The notes beneath the pieces are model-generated. The model did no database searches. It saw only the letters and a list, made by a program, of their open reading frames with translations, and was not told the origin of the DNA. A stretch of DNA of 64,000 nucleotides from Alkalibacillus silvisoli (GTDB lineage Bacteria > Bacillota > Bacilli > Bacillales > Alkalibacillaceae). The translations under genes and the position numbers were made by a program. The DNA is taken from contig NZ_BAAACZ010000010.1 of assembly GCF_039521975.1 (NCBI RefSeq), forward strand, positions 1-64,000, given 5' to 3'. Positions 60,911 to 64,000 of this stretch are shown here, one piece after another (position 1 is the first letter of the stretch; the number at the start of each line of letters is the position of its first letter).

Positions 60911-61288
60911 ATGCAACAATTAGTTTATGAACCTAAGTGGAAGAAGGCATTATCGCATCAAGATCGTGAAAAAATTGAAGAAGCCTTTAAATCAATAAAT
61001 TTTACTGAAAATAATCGTGAAGAGGTGAGCTTTTCTGTCTTATGGCACGCGATCAACCATCGTGATGATCTCTTAGTAACAGCTTTTATACATAACGTTA
61101 GTAACCGTGAAATTGAATTTGCTCAAACACTAGTGAATTTTGGGGAACTAGCGAAAGAACGCTTCACCATCCCTATTTCAATTAAACCAAAAACTTCGAT
61201 GCCATGGACATTCATCTTCCCAACATACGTTAAAGGGGAATCATTTGAAAGCGACTTAGAGAAAAGCTTTTTATTAATTGATGAGTAA
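60911..61288 (+). CDS. SLAP domain-containing protein
   Basis: About 125 aa, no signal peptide. The C-terminal KERFTIPISIKPKTSMPWTFIFP is the mark of the Bacillus SLAP domain, and LLVTAFIHNVSNREIEFAQT is its central beta part. SLAP proteins are linked to accessory Sec/S-layer genes in Bacillus; this one is a single gene without those neighbours here. AGAGGAG sits before ATG 60911. Confidence 0.75.
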   Translation: MQQLVYEPKWKKALSHQDREKIEEAFKSINFTENNREEVSFSVLWHAINHRDDLLVTAFIHNVSNREIEFAQTLVNFGELAKERFTIPISIKPKTSMPWTFIFPTYVKGESFESDLEKSFLLIDE

Positions 61289-61393
61289 ATTCATAGATCT
61301 ACAACAGGTGACTTAGAATAGAACCATGATTACCGAAAACTATTATCTTTAAATAGGGGTTATTAATGGAGAGTGATTAACGCACTTCCTTAA

Positions 61394-61433
61394 TATAAAA
61401 ATCCCCCTCAAGTTCATCACTTGAGAGGGATTT
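61394..61433 (-). terminator. terminator of rocA
   Basis: A 14-bp stem AAATCCCcCTCAAG / CTTGAGaGGGATTT with a U-rich tract on the minus strand. Confidence 0.88.
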
Positions 61434-61443
61434 ATGTTGCTTA

Positions 61444-62991
61444 TTAAAGCATTTCAGAAACTGTTTTACCTTGTATGAAGTTGTAAAGGTAATCAGGTCC
61501 ACCTGCTTTAGAATCAGTACCTGACATATCGAAACCACCGAATGGGTGATAACCTACAATTGCAGCCGTACAACCACGGTTAAAGTATAAGTTACCTACG
61601 TGGAAATCTTCACGAGCAATTTCTAAGTGGTTACGATTATTTGAAATAACCGCACCTGTTAGACCGTAATCTGTATTGTTCGCAATGTCGATTGCTTCAT
61701 CAAAGTTTTTCGCTTTAGTGAAACCAACTACTGGACCGAAGATTTCTTCTTGTTGCATGCGTGAATCTGGAGCTAAGTCAGCAAAGACAGTTGGATTAAT
61801 GTAATATCCGTTCGTATCATCACCATCTCCACCAATCATTAGACGTCCTTCTTCTTTACCAACATCCATGTAGCTCATAATCTTGTCATATGCATTTTGG
61901 TCAATTACGGCACCCATGTAATAGTTCTTCTTAGACGTATCACCAATATCAAGGCCTTTCGTAATTTCAACAACGCGTTCTAGCACTTCGTCATAAACGT
62001 CCTGATGCACAACAGCTCGTGAACCAGAAGAACATTTCTGACCGGAGAAATCAAATGCAGACTGAACAATTGCTTGAGAAGCTAACTCTAAGTCTGCTTC
62101 ATCATCAACGACGATCGTATCTTTACCGCCCATTTCAGCAATCACACGCTTCAGCCACTTTTGACCTTCTTGAATTTTAGCTGCTTTTTCATAAATGTTA
62201 ACGCCCACATCACGTGAACCAGTGAAGCTAACAAAACGTGTATTTGGATGCTCTACTAGGTAGTCACCTACTTCACTACCACTTCCAGGGATGTAATTGA
62301 TAACACCCGCTGGCATACCTGCTTCTTCCATCACTTCCATAAATTTATAAGCAATGACAGGTGAGTTAGATGCAGGTTTTAATAGTACTGTGTTACCCGT
62401 TACCATTGGTGATACCGCTGTACCACACATAATGGCAAACAATAAGTTCCATGGTGAAATAACAAGCCCAACACCTAATGGGATATAACTGAAACGGTTA
62501 TTTTCATTGTGTCGGCTATTTACTTCGCCACCTTTTGCAATTTCTAACATTTGACGACCGTAATATTCTAAGAAGTCAATACCTTCTGCAACATCACCGT
62601 CAGCCTCTTTCCATGCCTTTCCGGATTCTTTGATTGCCCATGCATTGAATTCATGCTTACGACGACGAACAATTGCAGCAGCACGGAATAAAATGTCTGC
62701 ACGCATTTCTGGTGTTGATTTGCGCCACCATTCAAATGTCTCATCTGCTGTTTTCATCGCTTTTTCTGCTAACTCTTTATTTGCTTTAGAAACAGTTCCA
62801 ACTACTTCACTTTTATTATTTGGATTTATTGACGTAATCTTATCATCAGTATAGATACGTTCTCCACCAATAATTAACGGATAGTCTTGTCCAAGTTCTT
62901 GTTCGACTTGGTGAAGAGCTGCTTCTAATTCTTTTGCATCTTCTTCTACCTCAAAATCTGTAAATGGTTCGTGACGATATGGTTGTACCAT
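61444..62991 (-). CDS. rocA: L-glutamate gamma-semialdehyde dehydrogenase
   Basis: 515 aa, NAD-linked oxidation of the proline/arginine breakdown product to glutamate. Catalytic Glu in VIAEMGGKD near 287, nucleophile Cys in FSGQKCSSGSR near 321, NAD-site FTGSRDVG near 254, FGPVVGF near 415, and the C-terminal YNFIQGKTVSEML. Length is that of the stand-alone RocA/PruA of Bacillus. proB/putA-like partners are not in the window. Confidence 0.95.
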   Translation of the reverse strand: MVQPYRHEPFTDFEVEEDAKELEAALHQVEQELGQDYPLIIGGERIYTDDKITSINPNNKSEVVGTVSKANKELAEKAMKTADETFEWWRKSTPEMRADILFRAAAIVRRRKHEFNAWAIKESGKAWKEADGDVAEGIDFLEYYGRQMLEIAKGGEVNSRHNENNRFSYIPLGVGLVISPWNLLFAIMCGTAVSPMVTGNTVLLKPASNSPVIAYKFMEVMEEAGMPAGVINYIPGSGSEVGDYLVEHPNTRFVSFTGSRDVGVNIYEKAAKIQEGQKWLKRVIAEMGGKDTIVVDDEADLELASQAIVQSAFDFSGQKCSSGSRAVVHQDVYDEVLERVVEITKGLDIGDTSKKNYYMGAVIDQNAYDKIMSYMDVGKEEGRLMIGGDGDDTNGYYINPTVFADLAPDSRMQQEEIFGPVVGFTKAKNFDEAIDIANNTDYGLTGAVISNNRNHLEIAREDFHVGNLYFNRGCTAAIVGYHPFGGFDMSGTDSKAGGPDYLYNFIQGKTVSEML

Positions 62992-63025
62992 GAATAAAGC
63001 CTCCTCTTTACGATTTTACGCTAAG

Positions 63026-63074
63026 TAATAGCGCTTCCACATTATATTTTAAACGAATACGTTACCTATATCAA
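63026..63074 (-). promoter_or_regulatory. rocA promoter with cre-like site
   Basis: TTGATA (63074-63069), 17 bp, TAAAAT (63051-63046). TGGAAGCGCTATTA (63039-63026) at the expected start of transcription resembles the CcpA site TGWAARCGYTWNCW with two mismatches, so carbon-catabolite repression is possible. Confidence 0.5.
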
Positions 63075-63107
63075 ATATAAATCCTATATATTCCAACAGA
63101 AACGGTT

Positions 63108-63187
63108 CGAATGCTGTTAGATTAGGCCGAACACCAATACATTTCCGCGAATACTGATATATTGGGACGAAAGCGGCTATATCCCAG
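63108..63187. repeat. four-unit 20-bp array
   Basis: CGAA units at 63108, 63128, 63148 and 63168, exactly 20 bp apart, with A/T-rich second halves (e.g. CGAATACTGATATATTGGGA). It lies between camS and rocA. Confidence 0.7.
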
Positions 63188-63214
63188 CCAGCGCTACCAT
63201 TAAAGCATAATTCT

Positions 63215-63247
63215 AAAAAAGCACTCAACCAAAACAGTTAAGTGCTT
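63215..63247 (-). terminator. terminator of camS
   Basis: AAGCACTtAAC / GTTgAGTGCTT stem and a U run on the minus strand. Confidence 0.85.
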
Positions 63248-63256
63248 CAAACTATA

Positions 63257-64000
63257 TTATTGATAAATATGGTGTGTGACTTCTTCATCTCCAGCACGCC
63301 TAAACAGCACACTTTCTTGCTTAGACGGTGATTCTATTGTCACCTCTAAATCAAAATAAGGTGGAAAGTGCTCAACCATAAGTGAAGCTACATGTTGTGT
63401 GAAGCCAACAACTTCCTGACTTCCATTAAATTCAACTGGTATATTAATCGACATGCTTCTTAATTCATCACCTTGATAAAAACCTCGTCCTATTACCCCG
63501 ATGTAATTCGGAAAGTATTCTGATACATCAGCTGTAAATTCTGCTACCATTTCTGAATCTTCATAGTAGTCATCTTCTGCTTCACTTGAGGGGAATAGTA
63601 CATTATTTTCATCAACTGTTTCCCAATCGCTAACAAGCATATCCCCTGGGCTAACGACAGATTGAGCTACGAAATTACCTGGCACAGCGGCATTACGATC
63701 ATTTTCACGATATAAGGCAACTAATACCGGTACATCTTGTAATTCTTCTATTTCACGAATTCTTTGTAATATAGCATCAGAAACGTCATAGCCGACTTCT
63801 AACATGTCATCCATCTCAATCTGTTCATTGAGTGTCGGACCAAAATTCACACTAAAATTATACTCCGACTTTAAAGCAATCCCAATAGCAACGCCACCAA
63901 GTTCTACACGGTTATCCCCTTCACGAGTTAAAAAGTTTTGCTCTAAAACATGTGAAAAAACACGTGGATTCTCTTCATGATAATCTTCCATCTCTTCCTC
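63257..64000 (-). CDS. camS: CamS-family lipoprotein, 5' end outside the window
   Basis: The visible 247 or so C-terminal residues match the CamS (staphylococcal cAM373-type sex pheromone precursor; B. subtilis YerH) family: FLTREGDNRVELGGVAIGIALKSEY, DAILQRIREIEELQDVPVLVALYREND and NYIGVIGRGFYQGDELRSMSINIPVEFNG (pieces). The signal peptide and lipobox lie beyond position 64000. Its place beside rocA and gatCAB is the usual pcrA-ligA-camS arrangement. Confidence 0.9.
   Translation of the reverse strand, partial: EEEMEDYHEENPRVFSHVLEQNFLTREGDNRVELGGVAIGIALKSEYNFSVNFGPTLNEQIEMDDMLEVGYDVSDAILQRIREIEELQDVPVLVALYRENDRNAAVPGNFVAQSVVSPGDMLVSDWETVDENNVLFPSSEAEDDYYEDSEMVAEFTADVSEYFPNYIGVIGRGFYQGDELRSMSINIPVEFNGSQEVVGFTQHVASLMVEHFPPYFDLEVTIESPSKQESVLFRRAGDEEVTHHIYQ

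Overview
This window is a low-GC Gram-positive chromosome, most likely from a spore-forming, probably halophilic or alkaliphilic member of the Bacillaceae (Halobacillus/Alkalibacillus/Oceanobacillus-like). Reasons: the camS - rocA - gatCAB - dgkB - rlmCD neighbourhood typical of Bacillales, Sda-type sporulation checkpoint proteins, TPP and cobalamin riboswitches, strong AGGAGG ribosome binding sites with frequent GTG/TTG starts, and many Asp/Glu-rich proteins. The genus assignment is inference. No rRNA, tRNA or CRISPR array was seen.

Layout. 0.1-8.0 kb: a Nudix gene, a PPP-type phosphatase, then an eight-gene thiamin operon read leftwards (tenA-thiG-thiH-tenI-thiS-thiF-thiD-thiE) behind a TPP riboswitch with its own terminator. 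8-31.4 kb: accessory metabolism and regulation. It holds four more Nudix or MutT-like and GNAT genes, SelO, two tiny unlisted sda-like genes (11.84 and 13.45 kb), two paralogous AraC-GyrI regulators, a TetR/SDR pair around a 34-bp palindrome, a complete cobalamin riboswitch in front of an acyl-CoA thioesterase, a second TetR with a small-export membrane protein, a MarR unit, an Msr-type ABC-F ribosome-protection gene with an ErmD-like leader peptide and attenuators, WrbA behind a quinone-type operator, and a tRNA-dihydrouridine synthase.

31.4-41.8 kb: a genomic island between dus and rlmCD. It carries an IS21 istA scrap, a TraB-like protein, the wreck of a large serine recombinase, IS21-like terminal repeats, and a three-gene operon: an 822-aa protein with a sigma-70 region 4 helix-turn-helix, a ParB-like protein, and a PLD-SNF2 helicase/nuclease. 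The operon looks like an undescribed (or at least not recognised by me) defence or anti-mobile-element system and is the best candidate for a novel system here.

41.8-54 kb: core genes rlmCD, a DinB/BstA-like protein, dgkB, a VOC protein, gatB-gatA-gatC, the tldE-tldD protease pair and pepF. 54-58.4 kb: a signalling region. A 40-aa secreted propeptide ending in LELPDMH is divergent from a PlcR-like HTH-TPR receptor whose leader carries a PlcR-box-like palindrome, next to an Rgg-like regulator, a TraB/GumN lipoprotein, a decayed copy of that lipoprotein, and a lipoprotein pseudogene. 58.4-64 kb: a Dph6-like ATP pyrophosphatase, an FAD oxidase, a DUF2269 protein, an SLAP-domain protein, rocA, and the 3' part of camS running off the end.

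Five period-20 or period-21 degenerate repeat arrays lie directly downstream of genes. Two of them (18.5 and 43.3 kb) share conserved flanks and therefore look like copies of one dispersed cassette.
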